This document shows, piece after piece, positions 37,087 to 49,573 of a stretch of 64,000 nt of DNA. Numbering within the stretch: position 1 is the first letter of the stretch; every line of letters begins with the position of its first letter. The translations under genes and the position numbers were made by a program. The notes beneath the pieces were generated by a model. It ran no database searches. It was not told where the DNA came from and worked only from the letters and a program-made list of their open reading frames with translations. Source of the stretch: Macrocystis pyrifera (taxonomy: Eukaryota > Sar > Phaeophyceae > Laminariales > Laminariaceae); NCBI GenBank assembly GCA_031763025.1, contig JASSKH010000007.1, positions 2,564,776-2,628,775 of the forward strand, given 5' to 3'.

Positions 37087-39813
37087 TGCGGTTCGGTTTT
37101 GAGCTTCAGAATTCTATTTTTTCACCAAAAAAAAAAAAAAAAACATCTGCTTATTAGATTAAACATCTACTATATATACCTACGATATGATGGATATATA
37201 TATATACCTGGTAGTACGTGGGATCAGGTAGAGTTTTGCTACGTCTGCTGCCTGCTGGGTATTTCGACTTTGTTTGAATGGGAGAGTTGGACATTCGCCC
37301 TCGTTTCACTCCGCCGTCTGCATACAGCGCGTCCACGAGCCGAACAATACCACATACCTGGTAGACTTGAAGTAACCTACAACAGCAATTACTGCTGTAG
37401 TTAGTACCTACAACGTAGTACCTGGTGCCAGTGATATGTTACCAGTACTACTCTGTACCGTACCTGGGTACCAGTGTATCGGGTACCTGGTACGTACAAA
37501 CAGCAGCTGTGATACAAGGCAGATGAACAAGGACGCAGCAGCATTCACTACCTGGTACGTACCTGTTGGTCAATACCAAAACATTTTATCTGGCATGTAC
37601 CTGGCATACATATTCGTACCATAGGCAGGATTTTAAATATTTGTGAGGCACCGAGTGGCACATCTATCATGCTGTAGGCTGGGGGGCGACCATCACCAGA
37701 GACTCTCTCGGATGGCTGCTCGTAGAAAATACTGGACCTCGGTTGACATGCTCGGAACCTCGTTTGACATGCTCGCCAGCTTGCAGACGTTGCCTATACC
37801 GGCACCAGAACGCGACAAAACGCAACAGCCACATTGGCAAGCAACACAGAACAACCAAAATGATGTGTTCTCGCACACAACCGCGATTGTACCGGGTACA
37901 GTATGCAGAGCACACCAGAGTGCGCGAACGACGGTTCAAGGACGTAACCTACAGCAGTGCTGCTGTGCGAGTTCAGCCACGAGCTCTTACCGCTAAAGCA
38001 TACTTCGGACAAGAGTCGCACCACGTTAAGCGAAGCAAGAGCGAATTAATCGCAGCCAACATCGCCAGGTTCACCTGGAGAAGCCGATGATCGTAAGTCG
38101 GCGAGGGGTATGCATGTCCCATCCAGCTCTGGATCTGGTGAAGTCGAACTCGGTCGCTTTGCGCCCCGTGCCCATGGGGGCCACATGGGGGAGCTTCCGT
38201 CCAAAGGGAGAGCGGACATTTTCAGCTAAATGTTTTCAGGGAGGAATTAACCTCCCGGACGAGTTCAAACTGTGCTGCACGGCGTCACAGCAGGCACACA
38301 GCCCAACAAGTCCGACGCTAGCGGGCGTCACATCATTTTTGGTCGTGAAGACATTTTGGGAGTTCCACACCATACCATGGCCAGTTTCAGTCGGGACGGA
38401 TACTCAAGCTCCCGCCTCCCCATCCATCCCATCACCGCATCATCACCAAGCAGTTGCCCACTACACTGTTATCCCGTCAAGATGGAGAGGGTGAGTTAAA
38501 CAATATCACAGAGTGTTTAAACTTGCAGATACTGCTGTGAGGCGAGCGCCTACGTCGTATCGTACATAGCTCTCTCAAAAGCTCAGAAAAGACTGCTAAA
38601 GTTTGATACTTCGTATTCTGCTCGAAACGGCGACTACAGCGGTATTCGTATACATATAGCGGATACGGCGACGACAGCAGTGGTATTGCCGCAGCAGCAG
38701 TCGTTGAACTATTATACCAGTACACGATGCGCGAAAACTGTCGTAGGAAAGTGTTGACCATGCACGCCGTGCTCTCTTTCTACGAGTACCCCTAGCTAGC
38801 GACAAGCGTCGCATCGAAAATAGTGTCCATGTAACGATCTGTGGATCCAGGATCCTGTCGAAGATCGACCAAAAATATCAGGATTTGAAGTCAATGATAC
38901 CGTCATTGCAGTATATTCCAGGTACGAGTATGCATCTGACGTGAAATACAATTGCAGCACATACCGCAACAAAGATAACACACCCACTCGGACGAATTTC
39001 CGAGCTGAATTTCTCCTCAACAGTCGAGTGCAAACGCCAAGCGATGCGTCTATAGAAGGATGTCGACAAGATCGACCCAAAGCCACTACTCATAGGTATT
39101 TTCGTCGTGTGTCCGCCCGCCTTCTTCCGGAGCAAACCCTTAACAGCAGCCCACGCATCTCTGGAGCAAAATCCCGCGTTTGACGTTCACACTAGTGCCT
39201 TGCCCTCCCACATTTCCGCATGCCTGCCTGCCCCCCCCCCCTATATTATATGCCTGGTATATCATGATATAGGTTGGGTTCGCGTCGATTGGCGACGACG
39301 CTGTAAAACACGCCTCTCACTACGTGAGCTAGACAGCCAGGGTACCGCTTTTTTTTTCTGTATTTTTTGGCGGTCACCACGGCTGGCGGTCGAGTTAGAT
39401 CATTTTGGTGCGGGGAGAACCTTCCCTCCGCACAAGGGGGATGATCGTATCACGTAGTGTGTATATGGTAAGGCACCCACGAGGCAGTTACATAATAAAG
39501 ACATTGCCCTGGAAGTGGCCACACCAGAAATTAAATCAAATAATTGACGCTGTCGTCCATATACAAGAAAATCCACCTCAAAAGCGGTTCTTCGTAGGAT
39601 ACAGCTCACCCTTCATGCTACTCGCCCAACACCTCACGTCGCTTCAGGCTTGGTGCAAGCAATGTCTGCCAGGTCGGTGAAAACCCGACGTGCTCCGTCC
39701 CGGCATTGTAGGGATGCGAGGGTCTATGGTCATACGACTACGGCCATGCATGGTACTGAGTACCCCCCCCCCCTCCACCCCGTCGCACACATGGTTCACA
39801 GTCCTGGCTCCAG
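37087..39813. other. Stretch with repeats and one weak exon candidate
   Basis: 37360-37620 is dense in GTACCTGGTAC-like words. At 38087-38487 (+) a GC-richer frame ends on a strong donor (GAGAGG then GTGAGT) and reads PVPMGATWGSFRPKGERTFS; it could be an isolated exon, but no family is recognised. Repeat family E (left part) lies at 38985-39125 and repeat family C at 39651-39774. Confidence 0.35.
39651..39774 (+). repeat. Repeat family C, copy 3, with C11 tail
   Basis: Plus-strand copy: TGGTGCAAGCAATGTCTGCC, CCGACGTGCTCCGTCCCGGC, GGTCTATGGTCATACGACTA and CGGCCATGCATGG, ending GAGTAC followed by a C run. The opposite orientation to copies 1 and 2 confirms that the C run is a fixed end of the unit. 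Confidence 0.75.
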
Positions 39814-42800
39814 GAGCACGCAGCTCTGAGCAAGTTCGACGGATTCCGACACAGCGAGCCGTTGTCGTGCGTGAAGCCTACGGCGGCACCGGCGCCTTCC
39901 TTGTCGTCTACCGCGTCACGTCCCGCCCCCGAGGCCGGCCAGAGCGTTGACGTCGTGTACGACCCCCACGATGCCTCGGCGGACTGGTCGGGGTTTGCCC
40001 CTCGGCACTGCTCGGGCCGCCGGATGCACGCGGGTGGGCCACCTGCCGCTTATAGGGAGGTATGCGAACACGTTGTGTGTAGGGGTAAAATTCGACGCCA
40101 AAAATGGTGCGGACGCCACCCGGGGCGTGTGCGGCGAGCCCTCACGGAAACGCGTAGCCAATCCCGCCGTAGGCTCTGTACGTGTTTGATGGCACTCTGT
40201 AGAAAAATGGTAGGCTCGGAAGGCTCTACACATGACCGCGCGAATGTAACGGCCGAGTTTGTGCGCCATCGGGTATTGCGATCTAGCAGGTGACTAAATC
40301 CGTACCTGTCGTTAAACGGGCGTGCGATTTTCCGGGGCAAGCTCTCTTGCGTGCGTGTCAGATTATTCCGCAAGCCAAGCGAAGACGGACGGTACACACA
40401 TGCGGTTCAGACACCTGGTACGCTAGGCCGCGTGGAATGCGATAAATCGACAAACGTCATACGCCAACATCGACCCGCCCGCACGTGTCAACGAAACCAG
40501 CGCTCGCTCCTCATGGACTCTCCTCTCTGTAGCCGAAAGCGCACGCCTTCCGACGTGTATTTGTCTTTCGCGCGCAATAGCCGCAGGGACGACCATCGCA
40601 CCATGAGGACGACGTACTTGGTGCTTGTCGCGTCTTGCGATCGCTTTGCTTTGTGACGCAAAACAACCGCTGGAGCGACGATCGCCTGTCTGTCCTCACC
40701 GAGCCCTATGTCTTACCCCCCCGAACCCCGGACGGCTCTATCTAGCACTAAGCCCGCGAACTTGCACTATTACCCATAACAGTGCAACATGCAAAGGCAA
40801 TCCTTGTCGCGCAGCATCAGTTCTGTTTCGCTGTCTCGTATTTCTATTTTATTGTTTGTTTTCGCGGTTGGCCTAATCTCTCTCACGCCCCATCGCCTGC
40901 CGCCCGTTCTGCCGCGAAACTCAACGGTGAAACACTGTCCAGACGATAGAGAGGTCGGAGGAACACGGCATCGTGCCGGCAGCCGATACGGACACCCAGG
41001 ACTCGGTGCGGGCGCGCAGAAGGCGCTGCGCGGAGCCTTCGAGGGTGAGTTGCCGCCGCCGCATTGGATACTGTCGCTATGCCAAGTGCTTAGGACGAGG
41101 CAGCGGACTGTTCTCGTCTTCTTTTTTTTCGGCATTTCCTGTTGTGTATGTGTCGCAATATAGCCGGTTTTCCTTGTTGCATTCTTGCCTCCCGTCGGAT
41201 GGATGTCCTATGGGCACGTACGTGGAAACGCTGGGCCTTGTGGTCGGCACAGGGCATCCTGGTGACATCCCCCGGGTTCCCCGCTGCAAGTGGGATTATA
41301 CGGCGCGCGCCAGTTGTGTATCGAAAACGACGATGCCTAAGTTTTTCCTGGCAGTTTCAAGGGAAGATCCAACTCGTCGCGGAGCGCTCGACTGACGTAT
41401 CGTACGTCATCCCGTTTCGTGTCTCTCGCTTTCTTGAAAGCTTGCACATACGCATCGACGCTTGCCGAAATACCACGCGTCGTATTGATAGTGTGTGGCA
41501 CTAGATTGCTTTTCCAGCTACTATCTTTGAATATGGTGAACTACCCACAGCAATGGCAGGGGCGAGCTAGCCCCCTCGCCATTTCCGGCTTGGCCTGGGC
41601 TAGCCTGTGCTGCGCTATTTTATGGTATGTTGTGCTGTACGGCGCCATTTAACGGAAAATCTTGATGCATCTCCCTTATTACCCCCTCTTCCCCCTTCCC
41701 CGCTCCCTCCCTCCTTCCCTCCCTCCATCCCTCCATCTCTCCCTCGCCCCCCTCTTCCCCCATCCCTCCCTCGGCAACGCTCCTCGTCCGCAGAAGGAGG
41801 AGGGGGTGGTGCTTGGAGGGCCGGCGGCGCCGGGGCCAGAAGAGCGCTTCACCACGTGCGCTCGAGCGGCGAACGGACTTGAGCCTACGCCAATGGAACT
41901 TAAGAGCGAAACCTGCAGGTCTGGTCGTGTGATGTGCGCCGCGACATAGTAGAGGGGTGGTGGCCTCGCCGCGTAGCCTCGCCACTCCGCGTGGGTAACC
42001 CGCGTGATTCATGTGGGATCAACGAGTGGTTGGTTGGTCGAACGACGGTTAGGCATGGCAGAAGTCGCCACTGGCGCTGCTGGGCGTGGCTTCGAGCCAG
42101 GCGCTGCTTCCCCCCGCGCTCTGTACGGCGGTGCTGTATACCGCTGTAGTGTGGATGTGCCACTAATAGTTTGACGTTGGTACCTCTTCTTACGTTGTGT
42201 TTCCTTCCTATGGTTGGTTTGTGTTTTCTCCTTGTCGTCCCCCCTTTATTTGAAAGAGCGAACAAGAGTGGTCGTGCAGTCTGCACCCGTCCGCAAGCGA
42301 GGGCTCTCTCTCGCTTCAAGAAGGCCCTACAAACCAAAAACTAAAACTCCAACCACATCGGCGCGCCGCGCGTTTCGCTCCAGAAAGATTCTCCTCTACG
42401 CCACGTACATGGAAAAAAGGCCTCTCTTGTCGAGGAAGCAAATATTCAATCTCGGGCATCTCCCCCTGTCAGAGCCTAAAGCATTGCCGTTGAATGCGCT
42501 GCCGCCGATGCCAGGTACCAGAAAAACACCGGCAAAAGACACATGACGCCGCCGTATGAGCAGCGGAGCGCGACGACCCACAAGGTGCAGGCCGGGCGGA
42601 GACCGGACCAGGCAGGAGACGACCTCTGGGCGCCTCGTGGAAACCCCTTGCTGCACCCCGCTTCATTGGGCGGGGAAAATTCTGGCAACGTTCTCGGATA
42701 TCAAACGAGGGCGCCGGCCGGGCCGGGGTCTTTGTTGAAAGGACTGGGGCGTCAGGTGGCCGAGTCCGGGGCCCGTGCTGGGCTAGGGTAAGCAACGACC

Positions 42801-42948
42801 TGATCGAGGGGTGGGTGCTGGGGGGCGGTCGTGGTCGTATGCGAACAATGTGGCTCGAAACTCAAAGCGTTCGGGAGATGTTTGCTGCATTAGCTTGCCG
42901 CACTGGGAGTATTTCAACCGGCACACATTGGACTCCGCCGCTGACAGC
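39814..42948 (+). CDS. Multi-exon gene of unknown function (partial model)
   Basis: Exons 39814-40059, 40943-41044 and 41794-41918 each have AG acceptors and GT donors and join in phases 0 and 0. They read LSKFDGFRHSEPLSCVKPTA, VVYDPHDASADWSGFAPRHC, then SEEHGIVPAADTDTQDSVRA, then KEEGVVLGGPAAPGPEERFT and LEPTPMELKSETCR. Further exons likely end at 42787 (LLKGLGRQVAESGARAGL) and span 42894-42948 (LPHWEYFNRHTLDSAADS); these two also agree in phase (2). How exon 3 joins the 42787 exon was not resolved, and both gene ends are missing. Codon use is GC-rich like the other exons. No domain or family is recognised and I assign no function. The CTCC-rich stretch at 41690-41770 is intronic. Confidence 0.45.
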
Positions 42949-43711
42949 GTGAGTGTTGTCGTACTATTGATGAGTCATCATGAATCTAGCCCGTAGTCGC
43001 GAGACCAAACAAGCGTTCTACGGCAGACAGTCGCTTGCAGCAGAATTTGTCGGCAGACCACCAGTAGTCTGCGGGCTGGCGAGAAAGCTATTAAAACGAA
43101 CACTCAGGCTTCAGGGTGTGAGCCACTTAGTTCCCCAAACTGTCGTACAAGCATCTAGCAAGTACTATAGTACAGCAGCAGCTGCGTTACTGTGGCGCAT
43201 AAATCCTGATGCAGGCTCACTCTTGCCCAAAGGTGCCACTTCTGCTTTCGCTTTCGCCATCTCATCTACGCGCGCGTTCTGTCTTGCCTGCGTCCTCCTG
43301 TCCCAACCGCTTCTATCCGCCCTACCGTCCGACGGCGCGGCGGGGTGTTGGGGTGACAAAACCAAAAACGAATAATACAATTGCGATCACCGCAAACAAC
43401 GGATTGGGGTTGGAAACAGCAGCAGCCCGCCCGGTAGGAGGCCAGGAGGGGAAGGGGTGAGGGCAGCCCCGGCCGACGCAGAGGGCGCCCGGGCAAAGAG
43501 CCTCTACGCAGTTAACTAGTGAGTAGCTGTATGCCATTGCGATATGGGGGATAGATGCCGTGGAATGGTTTTGGAAGGTGCCTGCATTTGTTTTCTTCCG
43601 TCCACGGCAACCCTCTGCAACAATCTCACACTTGTTCCGCAGGTATGCTGGTTCTTGTTACCAGGTAGCCCCGTGGGAACGTCGGCGCGGACGCTATGTT
43701 TGTGCGTCGCA

Positions 43712-44125
43712 TCAACGCACGGTGCAATTGTTTTCGGGCGCTTCTAGAATTAGCTCGCCAGCCCAGACCTGTCGTGGCATTGATTGCCCATATCGGTCCG
43801 TATTATTGATTCTTCCGAGTGGTATCGTAGAGTCAACATTTACGTTGCCCAATGACACCACCGACTTGATTGTGGTCAACTGCACGATATATTCGATTGC
43901 ACCCAACGGTATCATGAGATAGGCAGAACCCAAAAGCACCGCATAATGGGGCGGGCGCGGCCATGAGGCTTCAATGTTTCGACGATGTCTCACAATCGGA
44001 GCGTTTCATCACAATCAGCTAAACAGGACCACGTAAAAGCTTGAACTCACGATTTCTGCGCCGTTAAGGTTCGGCACGAGAGCGATCCGCACCGAACACA
44101 GAATAGAGATGGAGGGGCTTGTGGG
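43712..44125 (-). CDS. Weak two-exon gene candidate, unknown product
   Basis: A minus-strand exon ending at 44051 on a good donor (GAAATC then GTGAGT) reads LTGGLALFWRQPTSPSISIL then LVPNLNGAEI. An exon starting at 43879 after CGTGCAG reads TTIKSVVSLGNVNVDSTIPL, QSMPRQVWAGELILEAPENN and stops at 43712. Phases agree (0). The short alternating hydrophobic strands recall beta-helix or leucine-rich folds, but I cannot name a family. The 5' boundary is a guess. Confidence 0.3.
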
Positions 44126-44489
44126 TTGCCTCCAGAATAGGGCGAGCCCCCCCGTCAACTCTGGAGGGCAGGCCGCGCTCCCCTTCGCCGAGCCGATTCA
44201 CGCCAACATCATGTACCTGGTACGTTTTTTGACACCTTGCTCCCCCCCCCCCCCCCCCCCCGGCCTTATCTGATTACTGTGTGTGGCTCTGAGTGCAACT
44301 CCCTTCCCCACGGCGGTCTGTGTCTTCGCTCCTTTGGCCGTGACAATGGCGTGCTCCCGCGCTTTGTTTGTGGCTGTGGCGCCCAGCAACCCCCATATGA
44401 CCGGCTACACTGGCCACCGACCGCGCAGATGAGTGAAGAGAGAATGCCAGCTGCCAGAGGAGGAGAGTCACGCATGATCTCCCCAGGAG

Positions 44490-44690
44490 GGACCGCGGTG
44501 TGTTCGGCATCCTCGATCCTCGACCCTTGGTTTTGTATCGTTCGTCCTCGACCCTCGGTTGTTGATCCTTGATGGACAGAGAATGCGGTGTGTCCCGCAT
44601 CCTCGATCCTCAATCGTTCGTCCTTGATCCTCGATGCTCGATCGTTCGTCCTTGGTCCTCGACCCTTGACCGTTGATCTGGTTGTTGACA
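44490..44690. repeat. Minisatellite, TCCTCGATCCTCGACCCT-type units
   Basis: Degenerate 12-30-base units alternating CCTCGATCCTCGACCCT, ATCGTTCGTCC and TTGATCC, with a longer duplicated GAATGCGGTGTGTCCCGCAT / CGCGGTGTGTTCGGCAT piece. Bordered on the left by a 19-base C run (44243-44261) some 230 bases away. No coding support. Confidence 0.7.
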
Positions 44691-45734
44691 ATATGAAGGC
44701 CGCTGCGCTACGTTGCCCTTCGATATGCGTCGTTGGCGGTTAGCGGGTACATCCAGTGGGCCGAAGAGCAATGTAAGAAAGGACACTTCGCAAAGCAGTG
44801 CTTCCGTAGGATGCGGAATTTTCCGCGGCTTCCAGGGCGCGCTGTCATTGGCGTACACGACGAGCAGGCGCTGAACGTGCGGAGTTTTTTCGACTCGTGT
44901 TGTTTATGGTATGAATTTTAGTTGCCTAGGTTACTGATTGGGGTCGTCGATAGTACGAGTAATGGGGTGTTTTTTTGCGTCATTAAGGATACGGTCAATG
45001 GTATGCTTACTGGTTGGTTTCATTGATGGATTATTATTGGTAATTTTACTGATGTCGTTAAATAAGGTTATTGTGTCATTGATGGTAAGGTTCTGGTGTC
45101 CGAGCAGCCGTACAGTAGAGGCAGTTTTACCGTATGTCAGTGTGGTGGTTATTTGCGTTGCCACATCTTGCTTGACGCATGCACTCTGTAGTATTACCCA
45201 TCTGAACCACTGGAGGTCTGCTAGTTCGTTGGTGGCTCGGACGACGGCGGGACACGTGCCGGGACCCTGTGTTTCCAACTCAGACGACCGGGCTCGTGGA
45301 CGTGTTGCTTGCTTAGCCTATCATTTGTATTAGCTGCCAGGTGTGCAGCCTGTAATCATGCATATTAACATTCTAATTGGGTGCGTCTAAACCGCTAAAG
45401 GGGCGTGTGAGTGCGTGCGCGTAATTCAGTCCCAAAACGTCAGCTCTGTTGGCAACAAGGCTTCGTGGCGTCATGCTCCTGAAATAACGGTGTGTATACC
45501 GGTATGCCTCCAGGCAACTTTCCAAGTTGATATTTTGATGGATCGAAGGTTTCAATCCATGTTCAGATTTAAATCCTACTTGCACAAAAAGTACCAGTAT
45601 ATTGGAAAATTCCAATACGAGCATAGACTAACTGGTACGTTTTTACATTCGCGGGTCTCAGAAGTTGTATTCTGATGGATCGAAGAATTAATCCTGAATT
45701 ATGGTGAGATGGTGTACATTATTGCCTTTTTTCG
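44691..45734. other. AT-richer stretch, no gene recognised
   Basis: Frames of about 110-130 codons on both strands between 44931 and 45333 overlap each other and lack motifs. A short EEQCKKGHFAKQC word near 44770 resembles half of a zinc knuckle. Nothing else identified. Confidence 0.35.
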
Positions 45735-46075
45735 CGACATGCCGTGGCACCACCTTCCACGGGATCTTCCACGGCATACCACGGAACCTTCCACGGACCT
45801 CCACGGCATACCTTGGGACCCTAACCTAACCCTAACCCCAACGGGTGCCGTGGGGGTTGCATTGACATGCCGTGGGGTTACCATGGAGTGCCGTGGCGGT
45901 AGCCGCGGGGGTTGCCATGGTACTACCCATGGCATGTCATGGAAACCCCCACGGCGTGCCATGGAATCCTATGCCACACCATGGGATGCCGTGGTGATGC
46001 CATGGGGGGATGCCGTGGGGATGCCATGGTATGCCATGGGCGGTACCATGGCAGCGCCACGGCATGCCCACAACA
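45735..46075. repeat. CATG-centred palindrome field 1 (CCACGGCATGCCGTGG type)
   Basis: About 340 bases in which CCATGG, CCACGG, GGCATGCC and GCCGTGG recur every 10-25 bases with short variable spacers, for example GATGCCATGGTATGCCATGG. A telomere-like CCTAACCCTAACCCCAA lies at 45821-45841 inside it. Frames across it are an artefact of the repeat. Confidence 0.85.
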
Positions 46076-47589
46076 AGGTCAAATAGTGTAGAACCCTGGC
46101 TTACGGGTCGCTGCTCGGCAACAAAAGTCATCTATGGACAGGTACACGCATTATGCAGCCTATCTCTTAATAGTCAATGCTAAGTATAACACGAGTATAA
46201 TTGAAGCAGGGGCATGCCCATACTGTACGTGGTACGTAAGAAAGACAGACAGGATTGAGCAGTATGCCACGCGATGTTTGGTAGTCTTAAGTAGCAGCAC
46301 GTTCTTGCACGTACTGCTGTAGAGGCGCATTACGAGAGTTTCCGTCGGGACGTTGACATTAACACAGAGGGGCCAACTTGCAGACAACACTTCAACTTCA
46401 GACGCTATAGCTTCATCAATACTTGTTTTCGGCAATGGTGATATTGGACAATGACGTCACTCCAGGCAGCAACGCTGTAGCCAGTAGCATGCAGCAGCAG
46501 CAGTGCAGATGCGGGGCCGTGTTCGGCTGTAGCCTGTGTAAAACTTGATCAATCAGAAAACTGCGAGCACGATATGTTTTTTCTCTATCGCGCCCTCGTA
46601 GTACGGTGACGTGTCAGGTATCGGTTTTGTCGCACGTAACACTTGTCTTTTTTTGTGTTTGTACCGTAGGTAATGGAACTGGCTGCATTCTGGTACCCTG
46701 ACTAGGTTTTGTTTGGTCTTGGATTCCTATCTATGTGTAGATTGCTTGTCTGTGCCGTTTTGTGACCACGGGCTAGAGTATGGGATTGAACTGCTGTAAT
46801 GCGAGCTCAACAACCTATTTTGGCGAAGCCGACGTCGGGCCCGGCCCGCGAAACCGTGACAACCGCCCACCCCCGCCTGGTGAGACGACCCCGCCGGGGA
46901 CGCCCCCGTAAGGCGCCCTGCCCGAAGCTCGGTTTTACGCGATTTGGCTTCACATACGTAGAGATGAAACATATACTGTCTTTTGAGTCATTTTGTCAAA
47001 GACTATTCCTGGCTCTCACAGGAGCGGGGACGCTCAAGGGCACCCTCATGCACAGAATGACCGCGAACCACAAAGACCTGCGATTCGCGACGCAACCTTC
47101 GCCCTGGCATTATCGATAAAACGATGCGCATCCTCTCCATAAACAACCCATGGCGCCGCAAGGAGGCCGAGGGTAGGATAGCTGAACGTAGGATAGACAC
47201 GGCGGCACAACACGCCCCGTCCTCAGCAACTCTACCTACTAAAATTGCAACGGAGGATGCTACAGCTACAATTTGCACTCACCCCCCAACAGTAAGGACC
47301 ACAGCGGCGAGGACGCGGTGGCAACAACAGCGGGAGAAGCAGCAGTACCAATTATGGGAACGATGGCGGCAGCGGCAAGGACGACAGGAACGGCGGCAAT
47401 TACCGGAAAGGCCACAAAGGAGCGAGCAGGGCGGCGAGGGCAAAGTAGGAGCTAGCAGTGACGCCGACGAAAAGTAGTGCACAACTCCACCAAAAATACT
47501 GACAGGAACTGCTAAAGCAGGGACTCTCCTCGAAAGGTGGCGCTTTCTCCGCAGATGTACCCGGCACCCACTTTAACACAGATCATGGC
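46076..47589. other. Stretch upstream of the copia fossil
   Basis: Mixed sequence; 47124-47477 has a plus-strand frame rich in Gln and Arg (WQQQREKQQYQLWERWRQRQ) of the sort seen near the end of some retrotransposon gag regions. It may therefore belong to the fossil that follows, but this is unproven. No host gene recognised. Confidence 0.3.
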
Positions 47590-48970
47590 TTTGAGCTAAT
47601 GGCGACAGGTCGTCGGTCCTTCCAGTCCAGCAACAACACAATGATCTTGCAGGTCAACAGCGTAGCGACGGAGCACTTCCTGGACGACGAACTCATTCCA
47701 GGATTGAAAGACATCTTGCTGGTCTACAAGCTTCTCGACAAACCGAAGGATATTACGGCCCTTAGTCAGCGGGTAAAACTTGGGACGGTGTCTTCTCCGG
47801 GACCATCACCGACGATGACAGCGATAAACACTAAGCAATAAAAACTCGCATCGTGGTCATACCAGGACTTGGGCACCACCTAATATCTTCCTCCTCCGGA
47901 ACGACTAGGGGAACCGCCGCCACTATCTACCCAGGACACCCTCACCCGGCGAAGGGCGACGTTTTGGCGCCGCTACAGCAGCTGAGCGAGGACAGCTGTT
48001 TTTATTCACACTCAACCTGAACATGAGAGCATAGAAGAGCGTGCAGGCCTCATCTAGACAATCGCATGACCATCAATGGCAGCACAGACAGGCTCTCACA
48101 CATTTCACAGTCGGCTAGGTAATATGACCCTCGCAGACTAGATCTGTTTCTTAAGAAAGAAGGGAACGACGTTGTTTTCAGCGGTAATATGGCCTACAAC
48201 AGCTGCGCAGTCGTCGAGAGACAACAAAAGGTTCACCCAAAGAATTACCCACATAAGATCAGCTGGTGTGTACCGACCAAATGGGGTCCACCAAATCGCA
48301 AAGGGTGGCTTTGAGTACATCGTTAGCAATTGCCGACGACTTCACCAAGATAAAAGAAGTCTTTCTTCTCAACTATTAATCTGATGCCCCCAACATACGG
48401 CATCATTGATAGCTATTCCTGAGTCGAGATTGATCTTCAATGAATACAAGGACTCTGCCTGAACTCAAGCATCGTCATGGAGTACGTCACGACGAAACAC
48501 CCCAACATATAGGAGTCTCCGAACTCGATGGGCTAATGCTCGCAGTCATCGTTCGGTGATTGCTCAGGGACGGCACCTTCCCCCTCTCGATTTGGTACGA
48601 GCTGTCATTTGCGGCAGTATACCTCTCCAACAGGTCTGCAATCTCATCACCGAGATTCGACACGCTATTATTCAGACTGTACGGTAAGGACACGGATACA
48701 ACCGGTCTCCAAGCGAATGGACCCCGGGAAGTCGTGCACATCGAGACAAACACGACAAATCTGGTTGACAAGGCGTGGGAGGGCAAGCTCTGTGGGGCTA
48801 GCCCGGACCGCCGAATCTACCATATTCTGGTGAGCGGAACGGTTGGGGAAAGCTGGAAGGCCAACTTTCTGGAAACCCCATCCAGCAACCACCTGGCTTC
48901 TATGGGGCTGCAAGACATCTACGTCAAGATCCCCATGCGTATTTCATCATCGAATACGCTATCTTTCCGA
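47590..48970 (+). mobile_element. Ty1/copia retrotransposon fossil, broken
   Basis: Plus-strand fragments in copia order: a protease/pre-integrase region with EHFLDDELIPGLKD near 47690, integrase-core words such as DDFTKIKEVFLL near 48335, and an integrase C-terminal region at 48560-48900 with PLSIWYELSFAAVYLSNRS, FRLYGKDTDTTGL and DKAWEGKLCGASPD. It is broken, with several interruptions, and truncated; no reverse transcriptase or LTRs were recognised. An old copy. Confidence 0.75.
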
Positions 48971-48989
48971 CCCCATCACCAACATCGGC

Positions 48990-49134
48990 TTGATAGTGAT
49001 GATTATTATTTTTCGTTTTCGTGAACGCCCATGGGCTTCAATGGCGCTTCCATGGGACTTCAACGACACTTTCTGGGGATTGCACGGCGCTTCCATGATG
49101 GCTCTATGGCCCTTTCGTGGGTTTCCATGGGCTT
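48990..49134. repeat. CATG-centred palindrome field 2, left piece
   Basis: Words such as CTTCCATGGGACTTCAACG and TTTCCATGGGCTT continue beyond the chromovirus at 54894 (CTTTCATGGCAACTG), showing that one field was split by that insertion. Confidence 0.7.
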
Positions 49135-49366
49135 TGTAGCCAAAAGATACCAAGCCGTGGAGGTTTCAGTGTAATCGCATGTGTGAGTGGAGCAGTGGCC
49201 GGGGATCCTGTGTGATGTCCCCTAGCCACCTGGCTCGTGGTCCGATGAGGATCACTCCGTGATAATACAAGCTCTAAGAACAAGACTTACTGAGTGCGAG
49301 GCCAGCGAGACTGGTGGAGTCCCTCGCTGGAAGCCCTCTTGCTGATATCATCTGGCAGAGGCCATA
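49135..49366 (+). repeat. 5' LTR of the chromovirus
   Basis: Begins TGTAGCCAAAAGATACCAAG and ends GGCAGAGGCCATA; same sequence and length as 54662-54893. The left border could be one base later (49136) depending on a 4- or 5-base target duplication. Confidence 0.92.
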
Positions 49367-49573
49367 ATATCTAGATATTCGCGGAACTTCTGTTGGAGGA
49401 GTTTTCGGCTGCGGAGTATTGGGTCACAGCTGGGAAGGCAGTTGGCCCGTTGGACGGATCGAAACGGCTTGAAGCGCACAGCAGGGGAGGACGCTCCGGG
49501 AGCTGGAGGACGCACAGGTCAGGCGGCAGTTTCTCCGTTATTACAGTAGAGTCCAGGTGGACTGCTGTGGATT

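Noticed and set aside
39720-39755. 5S rRNA-derived SINE head in repeat family C
   Set aside because: Only a short ACTACGGCCAT word resembles the start of 5S rRNA; the following bases do not continue the match.
41419-41652. Hydrophobic 77-codon plus-strand frame
   Set aside because: Lies in the intron between two phase-compatible exons, is short, and has no conserved feature.
44733-44921. Zinc-knuckle-like EEQCKKGHFAKQC
   Set aside because: Only half of the motif in a 62-codon frame; at most a tiny scrap of an old retroelement, too short to assign.
45815-45845. Telomere-like CCTAACCCTAACCCCAA as evidence of a chromosome end
   Set aside because: Only about two and a half units inside a palindrome field, with unrelated sequence on both sides.
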